From Sphagnum compactum (Eukaryota > Bryophyta > Sphagnopsida > Sphagnales), in NCBI GenBank assembly GCA_965153455.1, contig OZ234499.1, forward strand, positions 1,302,001 to 1,366,000: a DNA stretch of 64,000 nt, given 5' to 3'. Shown here in pieces: positions 1 to 9,659 of the stretch. Each line of letters starts with the position of its first letter. The stretch's first letter is position 1. The position numbers and the translations under genes were made by a program. The notes beneath the pieces were generated by a model. That model did not search any database and was not told where the DNA came from. It saw only the letters and a list, made by a program, of their open reading frames with translations.

Positions 1-1091
1 GGGAACATGCTTCAAGATTACATTTTAGTAATAGAATTGAAAGTGGTTTTAGCATTTTTATTATTGATAGTTCTAGATGATAATTCCATAGTATATCATT
101 CAAGACTTTCAAGTTACACTCCCATAATGGGCATCGGGATGCCAAGGACTTTTGATTTTTTAGGATGATCTAAGGGATAAAAATATGTTTGAATTGAATG
201 ACCTTGGTATCATTGAAAAGAAATTGAATGAAATTTACACGATAATGTGAGATCATATTGTAAAAATAAAGGTGTTTTACAATTGTCATGAGGGTTTTGA
301 GGGTTTACATAGAACAATGCCAAAATACTTTCTAAACATTCAAAATGAAATTTTAATGAACAATTCATGTGTGTGATTGAGAAGCGTGACACAAAGTTAA
401 TTTTTTATAATAAGTGAGATAATGGTGAAATAATAATTCAAATTAAAAAAATTAAAAAAATTTAACCACCAAATTTGCAAGACACCAAAGGGTGTCTCCA
501 TTTAACATATTAAATGTGAAAATTATGAAAAATTGATGTTTAGGTCTAGTCCAAGGATTAGGACCTTTACAATATATATATATTTTTAAAAACTTTGTTT
601 AGGAGATTGAAGCATTGATGAAATGATGACCAAAATGACCAAAATGACACAAATCACTTTTTGTGTGTTCATGTAGTTGAAATGGTTAAAAAATGAACTC
701 GTTATATTAAGACTTTTGTAGTGATTTTAAAAAGTTACAAAATAAATTTTGGATTATCAAATTTGTGGGATTTGTGAGAGTTTGCCACTAATAACATTAC
801 AAGGTTTAAGGGGGCATTAATTGTCATATTTTCAATAGATTCCTTGAGGTAATGTGGTGATGCTTGAGGTCATTGACATAACATGTGATGCTTAACCTTT
901 CTTTTGTGTGCAAAATTTTGCACAAATGTGATTTTTTTCTCTATCACATATTCTTTATATTTTGGAAGAAAAAAATCCAAAATTTGAGAAAAAATTGAAT
1001 ATTTTTCTATAGATTTTTATCCAAATTTTGGTTTGTTAACATTTATTTTATAATTTTTTTTGTCTAAGATAAAGTTCATGGGGTGGGGTTA
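1..1091. other. AT-rich intergenic DNA
   Basis: No credible coding sequence is visible: open frames are short and made of low-complexity A/T runs. I see no RNA gene or transposon end before the foldback element at 1095. Confidence 0.6.
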
Positions 1092-1094
1092 GTT

Positions 1095-1234
1095 CACTAG
1101 AAGAAAAACCCCATTTTTCGACTTGTCTTAGGTGACTAAAAGTGTCTTTTGCGACTATTTTTATCAAAGAATAGTCGCAAAAAACACTTTTAGTCGCCTA
1201 AGACAAGTCGAAAAATGGAGTTTTTCTTCTAGTG
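1095..1234. mobile_element. CACTA-type foldback MITE
   Basis: The 140-bp element is almost entirely one inverted repeat. It starts CACTAGAAGAAAAA and ends with the reverse complement; the two arms of about 68 bp meet around 1163-1167 with few mismatches. It is flanked by GTT at 1092-1094 and GTT at 1235-1237, the 3-bp target duplication expected of CACTA (CMC/EnSpm) transposons, whose ends begin CACTA. There is no room for a transposase, so it must have been moved in trans. The transcript could fold into a long hairpin and feed small-RNA production, which is inference. Confidence 0.85.
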
Positions 1235-1237
1235 GTT

Positions 1238-2689
1238 TTACCAAAACAAGGGCCTTCAAGGTGGACACCAAAAGGAGCCCAAATTTTGGTAATGCCCCAC
1301 CATGAAGATTTGATTTGATGTAAGACCTCGTTGGGATTTTTTGAAAACACTTTCCACAATATTCAGGAAATGTTGCAAAAATAAAATAAAATGATCTGTT
1401 TTACAAAAAAGTGTAAAGTGCATGGATGTGCTTACTTTTCAATGTCATTTGCCATTGACATGCCATCTAGGAACATATTGCCATCCTTTTGGAATGCTTG
1501 TTATTTTAATATAAATGATGTTTTTCTCACAAAATTTTGTCACTTTGTGAAAATAAAATAATTTTTTTGGGGGATCCTTGGCTGTAAAAATATTCTCATA
1601 ACTTAAAAGTTCCCATGAACCTTAGTTATGAAAATATTCTATATAGAATGTTATATTTGTTTACAAACATTATATTTTGTAACCATCAAGTAGATATGTG
1701 CAAATACAAGTTTTTAAAATGTTATTCCCCAAATTCATAGCACACCCCCAGAAACAAATATCATAACATTTAACACAAGAAGAAATTTTTTTGATTGCAC
1801 AAATTGGTAACAAAACATGATTGATGGTAGTGTGAACAAAATATGTCCAAAAAGTGGACAATGTAAGATTATGGTCTCCTACCTCCTTTAATTTGGGATG
1901 TACTTTGTTGGAGCTTTTGGCCTTCGTGCATGATGAGTAACAACATAAACAACCAAAGGGTTAAGAGTAGTGTGTGTTTACAATTGTAAGGTTTCCTTGT
2001 TTAGCTATCTATTTTGGTGATTGGTGATGCTTCTTTGATGTGATGATGTGATTTTAAGAGAATTTTTATTTATGGCAAAACCACTACATAAAGGACCAAT
2101 GTTTTTTGTGGAACATGCTTTTCTTGGTTGGAGTGGAATGCCTTGTGAATTGCATTACCAAGAATGGTTTTATAGAAATTGGTATATAACAAGAAAAAGA
2201 GATTGATCACAAAATATATATAGGATGAAGGCATGGACATAGGGGGATTGAATAGCTAAGTATTGTGTGTGAGTGTTTTTTGTCCAACTTGTTATTGTGT
2301 GATGCGTGTGACTATTTTATTGAATAGATGATCAAAAAACTTTGGTTGTGCAATGATCAATAGTTGAATAGAGTAGGGTAGAAATTGAAACGGGTTTTTG
2401 TTTTTTTATGTATCCTTGCTTGAATAAAAGAAAAAGGATTGGATATGATGACAAAGTTTAGGTTCCAAGGTTTGTAGGTCTTGCATCATGCCAATGGGAA
2501 CTTGGAGAGAGTGCCAAATCTTGAAGTTGAAAAAACATAGGATGTCAGAGTGATACGAATTTGAGTGTCCTCATGTTAAGTTCTATGTAGGGCAATCATG
2601 TTTAGAGAGTAAGATAATTTATGAAAAGAAATGAAATGTTTGAATGAAAGATTTCCATTAAAGAATGTGAATGGAGAAGCGAGTGTGTA
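1238..2689. other. AT-rich intergenic DNA
   Basis: There is no supported gene. The stretch contains homopolymer-rich A/T sequence. Its 3' part runs into the phospholipase D exon remnant through a possible splice acceptor (TGTGTAG) at about 2684-2690, so the last few hundred bases may be an old intron. Confidence 0.5.
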
Positions 2690-2690
2690 G

Positions 2691-2984
2691 GCTTCCTTTT
2701 GTGCTTGAAGGTGTGCCTGATAGTGGGTCTGTTCAGGCTATCCTTGACTGGCAGAGGCGCACGATGGAGATGATGTACAAAGAGATTGCAAATGCTTTGA
2801 ATGCACAGCAAATTGAGGATCAAAGCCCAAAAGATTATCTAACCTTTTTCTACCTAGGAAACCGGGAGACGAAGACAGAGGGTGAGTATGTGCCTACATA
2901 GAGCCCAGAAGATATCAGCCACTACAAAAATGCGCAGGACAACCGCCGCTTCACGATCTATGTGCATGCCAAGATGATGATTGG
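2691..2984 (+). pseudogene. phospholipase D exon remnant, interrupted by LTR element
   Basis: The plus-strand frame from 2671 matches the C-terminal catalytic half of plant PLD-alpha-type phospholipase D, which cleaves phosphatidylcholine to phosphatidic acid. Visible blocks are [55 protein letters not shown] and IYVHAKMMI; the last contains the H and K of the second HKD motif. The D and everything downstream are absent. A TAG at 2899-2901 interrupts the frame between EGEYVPT and SPED, so the copy is dead irrespective of the retrotransposon. The LTR element enters two bases after the codons for KMMI. Sequence beyond the element continues as GTGAGA, so the target site may straddle a splice donor. 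I found no other PLD exon nearby: this is one isolated exon, not a processed copy of the whole mRNA. Confidence 0.8.
2980..2984. repeat. target-site duplication ATTGG, left copy
   Basis: ATTGG directly precedes the left LTR (TGTCGC...). The same five bases directly follow the right LTR at 8601-8605. Five base pairs is the usual duplication size for Ty3/gypsy integrase. Confidence 0.9.
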
Positions 2985-3803
2985 TGTCGCAACCCCACTT
3001 TGGGTTAAGTGTGAGGGTGAAGCCCACACTCCCAAAAGTGGGGAGTTGGAGTCCTCCGGGACTCCCAAAAACTCAGAAGCAATTACAGGGGGTCAAAACA
3101 CCTTGCCTTGGGGTGTTCCTTATATCAATGGAAAGGTCTTGAAACGTAGATGTCTAAAATGCCCTCGCATTGGCAATTTAGACATTTGCAGCCCAAGTTA
3201 TGAGCAAAAGAAGGGCCGGGAGTCAAACTGGCAATTTGACTCTTGACGACTAAAAGTCGGGAATCGACCCTTTCCCAACGTCGCCTGAAGGAGTGCGACA
3301 TGGCATTGAAAAGTTCTTGAAGAGGGCTACAACTTCGGTTTAGACCTCACTCCAATCGGAGGTTGGAGCCGGGAGATACAAGCTTCCAAAGTTCCGGGAC
3401 TCCAACCCGGGACAGTTTCGGGACTCCAACTTGGGAGTCCCGGGAAAAAGAGCCATTCGGATGTAGCCTCCGCGGTGAGACGCAGAGTATACTATATGGG
3501 GGAAGGTGGTGGCTTCCCCCGAGTCCGGGCCGTGCTGAGTCAAGTGAGTCCGAGTTAGCCCGTGGCTTGTCCCAACACCAAAAAGGTGCAGAATGGGTTC
3601 TAACCAACTTGGGGTTGGTTTTGATGCAGATTTGAGTAGGTGAAATGCTTGTCCTCTTCCTAGTCTAATCCCGGGACTTCTAGCACGCCCCTCTACCCCT
3701 CTTTAGTGCTGGAAGTCGGGAGCGGCCCCCAATTCCCAACTTTCCGCAACTCCATATAGTTGGACCCTCAAGTGGGTTCAACAAGGGACTTAGGAGCGCG
3801 TCA
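2985..3803 (+). repeat. 5' LTR
   Basis: The LTR starts TGTCGCAACC and ends GCGCGTCA, and is 819 bp, exactly the length of the right copy. Compared by eye the copies differ at ten positions, nine of them in the first 270 bases. It contains several repeats of a GGGACTCCAAC-type motif (about 3395-3440), which could be regulatory. Confidence 0.95.
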
Positions 3804-3805
3804 CG

Positions 3806-3820
3806 TGGTATCAGAGCTCA
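3806..3820 (+). other. primer-binding site (initiator tRNA-Met)
   Basis: TGGTATCAGAGCTCA lies two bases after the left LTR. TGGTATCAGAGC is complementary to the 3' end of plant initiator tRNA-Met, the common primer of plant Ty3/gypsy elements. Confidence 0.9.
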
Positions 3821-3854
3821 AGGTAAAGCTCGACTTACTTCTTGGGAGTTTAGG

Positions 3855-4403
3855 ATGGCGCCCACGAAGAACCGGAAGCAAGCTCCCGAGCCTAGGTCCG
3901 AGGAACACGTCGAAGACCTAGTAGCCCCGCCGGAATCAATTGGGGAGGAGGAACCAAATTTCCGGGAGGACCAAGACGAGCCCGAAGTGAGACCCGAGAG
4001 TGAGGAGGAACAACGGAGCTCGGTTCTATTCACCCCGGAGCAACTTGAAGTCCTCCTCAAGATGAATAGGCCCGACTTTGGTGAGTTGGTGGCAGCCCTC
4101 AAAACGGGGACCTCCAAGGTTGAAAGGTTTCAACCGGTCAAGCCCGGGAACTTCGATGGTGCTCGCGACCGGAAGATTGTGGATGCTTGGCTTGCGAAGA
4201 TGGATGACTATATACATGCCGCCAAGGTTCGACGGCATTCCGCCGTGGAGCTTGCCCAATCCTACTTGAAAGGCTATGCCGCCACATGGTGGCGGACGGT
4301 GAGACAAGAGGAAGGGAAGAACCATGGGTATACTTGGGAGTTCTTTAAGGAACGCCTTGAGTCGGAATTTGTCCCAAGGAATTCCGACTACATCTCGCGG
4401 TAA
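3855..4403 (+). pseudogene. gag N-terminal part (frameshifted)
   Basis: The frame opens with ATG at 3855, the first in-frame start after the PBS, and gives 182 residues. The first 60 or so are acidic and charged (many E, D and P), followed by a retrotransposon-gag capsid-like region that includes NFDGARDRKIVDAWLAKMDD and SYLKGYAATWWRTV. These are typical of plant chromovirus Gag, which builds the virus-like particle. The frame ends at TAA 4401-4403, whereas the homologous sequence continues in another frame from about 4397. A one-base indel near 4395-4402 is the simplest explanation, so Gag is broken in the middle of the capsid domain. Confidence 0.85.
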
Positions 4404-5913
4404 ACTCCGTGACCTTGTGAATGCCACAAATGAAAATTTGAGGCAATATGTGAGGGCTTATTTCGAGCTCATGCTTGAGATCCGGCACATGCATGAGTTG
4501 GACCGTGTGTGCCAATTTGTGATGGGGCTTCCAACTTGGGCGAAGCGAAAGCTTGAGGAGAGTTGGCCCACCTCATTATCCGAGGCTATCACGAAAGTGG
4601 AGAACTTCTCGGATGTGGGGCGGAGCGACAAATCCGGGTTCAAGAAGGACAACAAGTTCCTTCACAAGAAACCAAGGCATGAGGGGGAATGGAACCGGGG
4701 GCAAGGTAGCCCGACCAAGGATAAGGCCAAAAAATTCCAAGGCTCGGGGTTCAAACCAAAAGGGAGTTTTGTGAAGAAGGGGGCTCCTTTCAAAGGGAGC
4801 CAACCCAAGGGAGATTTTGGAGTAAAACCCAAGGGAGCATGTTTCAATTGCAACGAGGTGGGGCATTACTCCAAAGATTGTCCCAAGTCCAAACCGGGGA
4901 GTGGGAGCTCTAAGGTATTTGCTCTCAATGCCAATTTAGCCCAACCGGAATGCAATCGACTTATCTTCTTGAAGGGGAAGATGGCTAAGCGGGATGTTTT
5001 ATGTCTTTTGGACACAAGGGCATCCCACAACTTCATAACCCGGGAAAGCACCGAAAGGATGGAGCTCCACTTGGAGGAGCTCAAGGCACCCATCGAGGTG
5101 CACTTCGCGGATGGGGTTCCCCATCCAACTACTTTACAAGCAAAGGGAGTGCCTCTCCAATTGGGAAATTGGAGAGGAAAGGTGGACTTGTTAGTTTCCA
5201 CCTTGGGTGGAATGGATTGCATTTTGGGGATGGAGTTTATCACCCAAAAAAATGTGCTCATAGAAGGGCACAATAGGGTAGTTAGAATCCCATTTAAAAG
5301 TGGGATTGTGCGAGTCAAGGCACATGAGTTGCCTTGTGTGGGTGGTCCAACCATGCACTTTATGTTAGGAAAAGCTTGGGAAAGAGAATGCGTGGGAGGT
5401 CTTGGCATGATGTGTGTCATGCGGGTGTTGGATGAATATGAGCCCAAGGAAGCCACCAAGTTGGTGACTTCCGCCAAGTGCATAAAGCAAGTTTTGGAAG
5501 AGTTCCCGGATGTGATGCCCGATGAGTTGCCCGAAGACTTGCCCCCGAGAAGACGAGTTGATCATGCGATTGAAGTGATATCGGGAGTGGAACCTCCCGC
5601 CAAGGCCCCATATAGAATGAGCCACGAAGAGTTGAAAGAACTCAAGGTTCAACTTGAAGAACTCTTCGCGAAAAGTTATATCAAACCAAGCAAGTCACCA
5701 TATGGGGCACCTGTCCTTTTTGTTCACAAGAAGGATGGGACTTTGAGGATGTGTGTTGATTATTGGCCCAATTTGAAGGATTGTGCGGAGGAGTATGTGA
5801 AGACTTGTTTAACTTGTCAACAAAACCGGACCCTCAATAAAAAGCAAGCGGGTTTGTTGCAACCTTTGCCAATTCCCGAAGGGCCGAAAGTGTCTCAATG
5901 GACTTCATGGTAA
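4394..5913 (+). pseudogene. gag C-terminus, protease, RT stub and integrase zinc region
   Basis: This continues Gag in a new frame, as one fused gag-pol reading frame. A CCHC zinc knuckle (CFNCNEVGHYSKDC, 4840-4881) marks nucleocapsid. A retropepsin-like protease follows; its active site reads LLDTRASHNF where the family has D-T/S-G, so the Gly (codon 5017-5019) is Arg. The N-terminal RT region is present (SPYGAPVLFVHKKDG, RMCVDY, to about 5766), but the frame then passes directly into the end of the integrase zinc-binding domain (WPNLKDC, CLTCQQNR). The RT palm with its YxDD motif, RNase H and the two zinc His residues are missing. A frameshift at about 5886 ends the frame at 5913. Confidence 0.9.
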
Positions 5914-6986
5914 GTTTGCCCCCTTCAAAGGGGTTTGATGCCATCATGGTTGTGGTGGATCGATTTAACAAAATGGCACACTTCATTCCCACAAAGGATG
6001 AAGCCACGGCTCAAGAGACGGGAAGGTTGTTCTTCTACCACATTTTCAAGCATCATGGCCTTCCAAAAGACATAGTGTTGGATCGAGACCCGAAGTTTAC
6101 AAGTAAGTTTTGGCGGGCCTTGTGGAAGCAAATGGGGTCGGAACTCAAGATGAGTACTGCATTCCGCCCCCAAACCGATGGACAAACCGAGAGGGTGAAC
6201 TTGGTGGTCCAACAATTCCTAAAGAATTATGTTGCGGCGGATCAACAAGATTGGGTGGACCATTTGGAGTTAGCCGAGTTTTGTTACAACAACTCGGCAC
6301 ACTCCGCAACTGGGTCCACCCCATTCCAAATGGTGACAGGCAAGTCACCAATCGTGCCCATGACTTGGGCAGCACAAGGACACACCCCGGGTGATGCAAG
6401 TGAGGAAGTGCCGATGGTCCAACAACTTGATGAAGAAAGGCGGCGCTTGTGGGAGTTGGCCAAGGTCAATTTGGAAAAGGCACACAAAAGGTACAAGGAT
6501 TTTGCGGACAAGTCCCAACGAGAGGTGAAATTTCAAGAAGGGGATGAAGTGTGGTTGAACATCAAGAACTTCCGGTTGCCCGAAGGGTTAAGTCATAAGT
6601 TCTTGGGCCCATATGCGGGTCCATTCAAAGTGTTGGAAAAGAAACTTTCCGACACTTATAAGTTAGAATTACCAAAATTTTTTAGAGTTCATCCCACATT
6701 CCATGTCTCTCTTTTGAAGCCGGTCTCCCGTGATACTTCAAGGCCTTCTCGAGAGCAAAACTCAAGGCCCCCACCTGACTTGGTTCATAATGAACCAGAG
6801 TTTGAGGTGGAAGCCGTGCTCAAATCAAGGCAACTTAGGGGAAGAGAGCGGGAATACCTAGTTAAGTGGAAAGGATCTCATGCAATAGAGGCTTCTTGGG
6901 TGACCGAATCCGATATGGAACATGCCCAAGAAGCAATAGAGGAATTCCACACTAGACCGGCAAAGAAGAAAAGACGTAGGACGTGA
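5767..6986 (+). pseudogene. integrase catalytic core and chromodomain
   Basis: After the frameshift near 5886 a 362-codon frame (5898-6986) carries the integrase core. The catalytic triad is recognisable: Asp at 5901-5903 (MDFMVSLP), Asp at 6081-6083 (LDRDPKF) and Glu at 6189-6191 (QTERVN). The second Asp and the Glu have 35 residues between them, the canonical DD35E spacing. Downstream are the GPY/F-type segment (FLGPYAGPFKVLEK), HVSLLKP, and a chromodomain at about 6797-6920 (FEVEAVLKSR, YLVKWKG, SWVTESD), which in chromoviruses binds histone tails and steers integration. The protein ends in a basic tail. This part is intact in itself but lacks a usable start and the N-terminal zinc domain; the upstream boundary at 5767 marks the residual zinc-region codons. 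Confidence 0.9.
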
Positions 6987-6989
6987 TGA

Positions 6990-7019
6990 GGACATCACCT
7001 TTCTTTTAGTGGGGCAGAG
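6990..7019 (+). other. second, internal polypurine-tract-like site
   Basis: The sequence ACATCACC..TTCTTTTAGTGGGGCAGAG is followed by TGTCAC. It closely resembles the true PPT region (7750-7781, ACATTGACC..TTTTAGTGGGGGAGAG then TGTCGC). It lies only a few bases after the pol stop codon, where a compact element would have its 3' LTR. Confidence 0.6.
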
Positions 7020-7745
7020 TGTCACATAAAAATGTACCACATCAAGTTGCAAAGGAAATAAAGGCAAAAATAAACTTCCAAGAGATTGCATCACGAGAAA
7101 TTTTGTATAAGTGCAAATAGGGTTGTCAAATGGCATTGGACAAATGGAACTTTTTTGCGTAGGCCCAAATCAAAATCGGACTCCTACTTTGGGGTTGAGG
7201 AAACTTGGCCCCAAAAGAGGAGGCAAGCAAGGTGAGCTTGCGGGAACATGCACATGCTTTAAGTGCATCCTAAAAGGTTGGTTGGTAGTGGCGGCCAACA
7301 CGGAAGTCATGACCCCGCTCGTGTACTTTAATCGTGTATTTTGGGACTTGGGTTTTGGCAAGATCCAGGTGTTGCTTCTCGTACCTTGTAAGCAAACCTT
7401 TTAGTTAAGGTTTGGTTGTTGTGACCAAGGCGCGAGATAGGGAAAGGAGTCATGTCAAGTAGCTTAGGTCAAGGGTAGACTTGACTTAAGCTCTTCATGA
7501 GGGGAAGAATGAAAAAGTTCCTCCCAAATGAGGAGCTTCGTCAAATTAGGCTAGTTTAGTCCTCTTTTGACGAAGCATGGGAAGAGGGTTTTTTATAGGA
7601 CCCTCTTGGACTTGTCAAGAAAGCGTTGGAAACTTGGGGACGCCTAAGTTAGCTTGAGACAAGGTCCAAGCTGCAAAAGTCAGCAAAAATGGCCAAGGAT
7701 CCAAATGAAGGCAATTGCAATTGTAAGAGAAAATTCTAAGTGTCA
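7020..7745 (+). repeat. LTR-like block inside the element (TG...CA)
   Basis: The 726-bp block begins TGTCAC directly after a PPT-like site and ends AAGTGTCA, just as the real LTR begins TGTCGC and ends GTGTCA. It includes a TATA-like TTTTTTATAGGACC near 7590. It has no 5-bp target duplication (flanks CAGAG and ATGAC), so it did not enter as a separate integration. It may be an LTR from a related lineage taken up by recombination, or the element's ordinary 3' untranslated region. No reading frame in it is convincing. Confidence 0.4.
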
Positions 7746-7763
7746 ATGACGACATTGACCTTT

Positions 7764-7781
7764 TCTTTTAGTGGGGGAGAG
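7764..7781 (+). other. polypurine tract
   Basis: CTTTTAGTGGGGGAGAG abuts the first base of the 3' LTR. This is the expected position and composition of the plus-strand primer. Confidence 0.85.
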
Positions 7782-8600
7782 TGTCGCAACCCCACTTTGG
7801 GTTAAGTGTGAGGGTGAAGCCCACACTCCCAAAAGTGGGGAGTTGGAGTCCTCCGCGACTCCCAAAAATTCAGAAGCAATTACAGGGGGTCAAAACACCT
7901 CGCCTTGGGGTGTTCCTTATATCAATGGAAAGGTCTTAAAATGTAGATGTCTAAAATGCCCTCGCATTGGCAATTTAGACATTTGCAGCCCAAGTTATGG
8001 GCAAAAGAAGGGCCGGGAGTCAAACTGGCAATTTGACTCCCGACCACTAAAAGTCGGGAATCGACCCTTTCCCAACGTCGCCTGAAGGAGTGCGACATGG
8101 CATTGAAAAGTTCTTGAAGAGGGCTACAACTTCGGTTTAGACCTCACTCCAATCGGAGGTTGGAGCCGGGAGATACAAGCTTCCAAAGTTCCGGGACTCC
8201 AACCCGGGACAGTTTCGGGACTCCAACTTGGGAGTCCCGGGAAAAAGAGCCATTCGGATGTAGCCTCCGCGGTGAGACGCAGAGTATACTATATGGGGGA
8301 AGGTGGTGGCTTCCCCCGAGTCCGGGCCGTGCTGAGTCAAGTGAGTCCGAGTTAGCCCGTGGCTTGTCCCAACACCAAAAAGGTGCAGAATGGGTTCTAA
8401 CCAACTTGGGGTTGGTTTTGATGCAGATTTGAGTAGGTGAAATGCTTGTCCTCTTCCTAGTCTAATCCCGGGACTTCTAGCACGCCCCTCTACCCCTCTT
8501 TAGTGCTGGAAGTCGGGAGCGGCCCCCAATTCCCAACTTTCCGCAACTCCATATAGTTGGACCCTCAAGTGGGTTCAACAAGGGACTTAGGAGCGTGTCA
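7782..8600 (+). repeat. 3' LTR
   Basis: It is 819 bp, TGTCGC...GTGTCA, the same length as the left copy. From about 270 bases in to a few bases before the end, the two copies are identical by eye. Confidence 0.95.
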
Positions 8601-8605
8601 ATTGG
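8601..8605. repeat. target-site duplication ATTGG, right copy
   Basis: It matches 2980-2984. The following bases, TGAGAGACTTG, resume the interrupted host locus. Confidence 0.9.
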
Positions 8606-9428
8606 TGAGAGACTTGAATGTCTATTTTCCAGCTTTTCAACTGCGTTTCCACTCTAGAAGGGCAGGAAAATGTCTTAAAAAATTTCATTTTCTGCAGTCT
8701 GGAATCGACTCTTTGGTTGATAGACTACCGTATACTCACGGAAAGCTCAAGTGGGTTAGTCTTTCATAGTTTGTTACTCAAAGAGAAATTTCAAACTTGG
8801 AAGCTAGTCCTGGAAGGAAGTTGATCATCTGGAAGACTAACCCACTCTTCTTTGAACTCCACTGCTATCACTTCCCTCCAGGCGCTTCCACGTACTGCCT
8901 TAAAGTTGTTCATCTCTTACTTTTGAGCTCCTTTGGTGTGACGATCCCCCATAAGATGTCTCCTCTCTTCGGCAGCTTCGGACTGGTGCCTTTCTTCTCC
9001 GTGCCTCCATTTGGTTTCTATTGTTGCTGGCCCTCCATCGCTCGCTCTGCTAAATTCCTGCAGACCACACAAAAATAATTTCGCAGTGCTAAAACAAACT
9101 GCGCTAACAGGATCACATGAACATGTGGATAAACTGCTGCCGGCACCATGAGTCGTCGTCGTCCTCCTCCCGTTCCATCATCTTCTTCTTCCGGGATGAG
9201 GAACTTGGATGGACGGATGACGGGACGGATGGATGGAAAGGACGACCACCCAAGGATATTATATAAGTAGATGCAGTGCAAGAATACAATAAAGATCAAA
9301 ATTCTTGTCCTCATTCCTTTTTGGTTATAATATACTTTGAAGTTGATTGTCAATCTTCTTCTACTATGAATGCAAACCCTAAAGCAAATGGTCTTCAAAT
9401 GTGAATAGACTAAATACCTTGTCACTTA
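8606..9428. other. flank of the PLD remnant; no gene recognised
   Basis: The bases following the target site (G/GTGAGA) could be a splice donor, so this may be the old PLD intron. I did not find the next PLD exon. Imperfect inverted arms sit at about 8750-8764 and 8833-8850 (GTGGGTTAGTCTT and its complement). A 93-codon plus-strand frame at 8797-9078 matches nothing I know. Confidence 0.45.
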
Positions 9429-9615
9429 GACACTAAAAGTATATTATTTTCAGAAATGTTGAAATTTTTGTAATTCTTTTTTTTGCAAAGAACAGAAGTT
9501 TGTGAAGGAAAGAAGGGACTATTGTAATATATGAAGGAACATTCAATGTTGGCAATGGAAATCTTCAAATTTGATTAATTAATTAATTGATAAACCCGTG
9601 TTGAAGCTGTCAAGG
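9429..9615 (+). repeat. dispersed ~185-bp repeat, copy A
   Basis: It starts GACACTAA, has TATATTATTTTCAGAAATGTTGA, a middle GTGAAGGAAAGA.GGA, then ATTAATTAATTGATAAAC and ends GTGTTGAAGCTG. The same ordered landmarks recur at 37749 and 38092, partly at 19245, and in the opposite orientation at 38406 and 40392. Confidence 0.65.
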
Positions 9616-9659
9616 TATTATCTTAGTTAGTTTGCCTTATCCAGATCTCCAAAACAAAG

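Larger units (their letters stand above)
2985..8600 (+). mobile_element. defective Ty3/gypsy chromovirus LTR retrotransposon
   Basis: This 5616-bp element has every structural hallmark: two 819-bp LTRs (TG...CA), a 5-bp target duplication, an initiator tRNA-Met primer-binding site, gag, pol with protease, the start of RT, integrase and a C-terminal chromodomain, then a polypurine tract. The integrase-chromodomain order identifies a chromovirus. It cannot move by itself. Gag is frameshifted near 4397, the protease active site is mutated, nearly all of RT and RNase H is deleted at about 5761, and a second frameshift near 5886 separates integrase. Complete full-length members are usually longer, in keeping with a deletion of more than 1 kb. 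LTR identity (10 mismatches by eye in 819) implies a fairly recent insertion. Confidence 0.95.

Noticed and set aside
3340-3635. Open frames on both strands inside the LTRs (repeated at 8137-8432)
   Set aside because: They occur identically in both LTRs because the LTRs are duplicates, and they have no recognisable protein features. They are non-coding LTR sequence.
4866-5483. 205-codon minus-strand frame opposite gag-pol
   Set aside because: It is antisense to clearly recognisable Gag zinc-knuckle and protease sequence. It is a shadow of the sense frame.
7020-7745. Independent solo LTR insertion inside the retrotransposon
   Set aside because: No 5-bp target duplication flanks it, and it lies precisely at a PPT junction. 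Recombination is more likely, so it is reported only as an LTR-like block.
9018-9425. 135-codon minus-strand frame after the LTR element
   Set aside because: Low-complexity runs such as Gly/Arg from GGATGGATGG repeats and no homology that I recognise.
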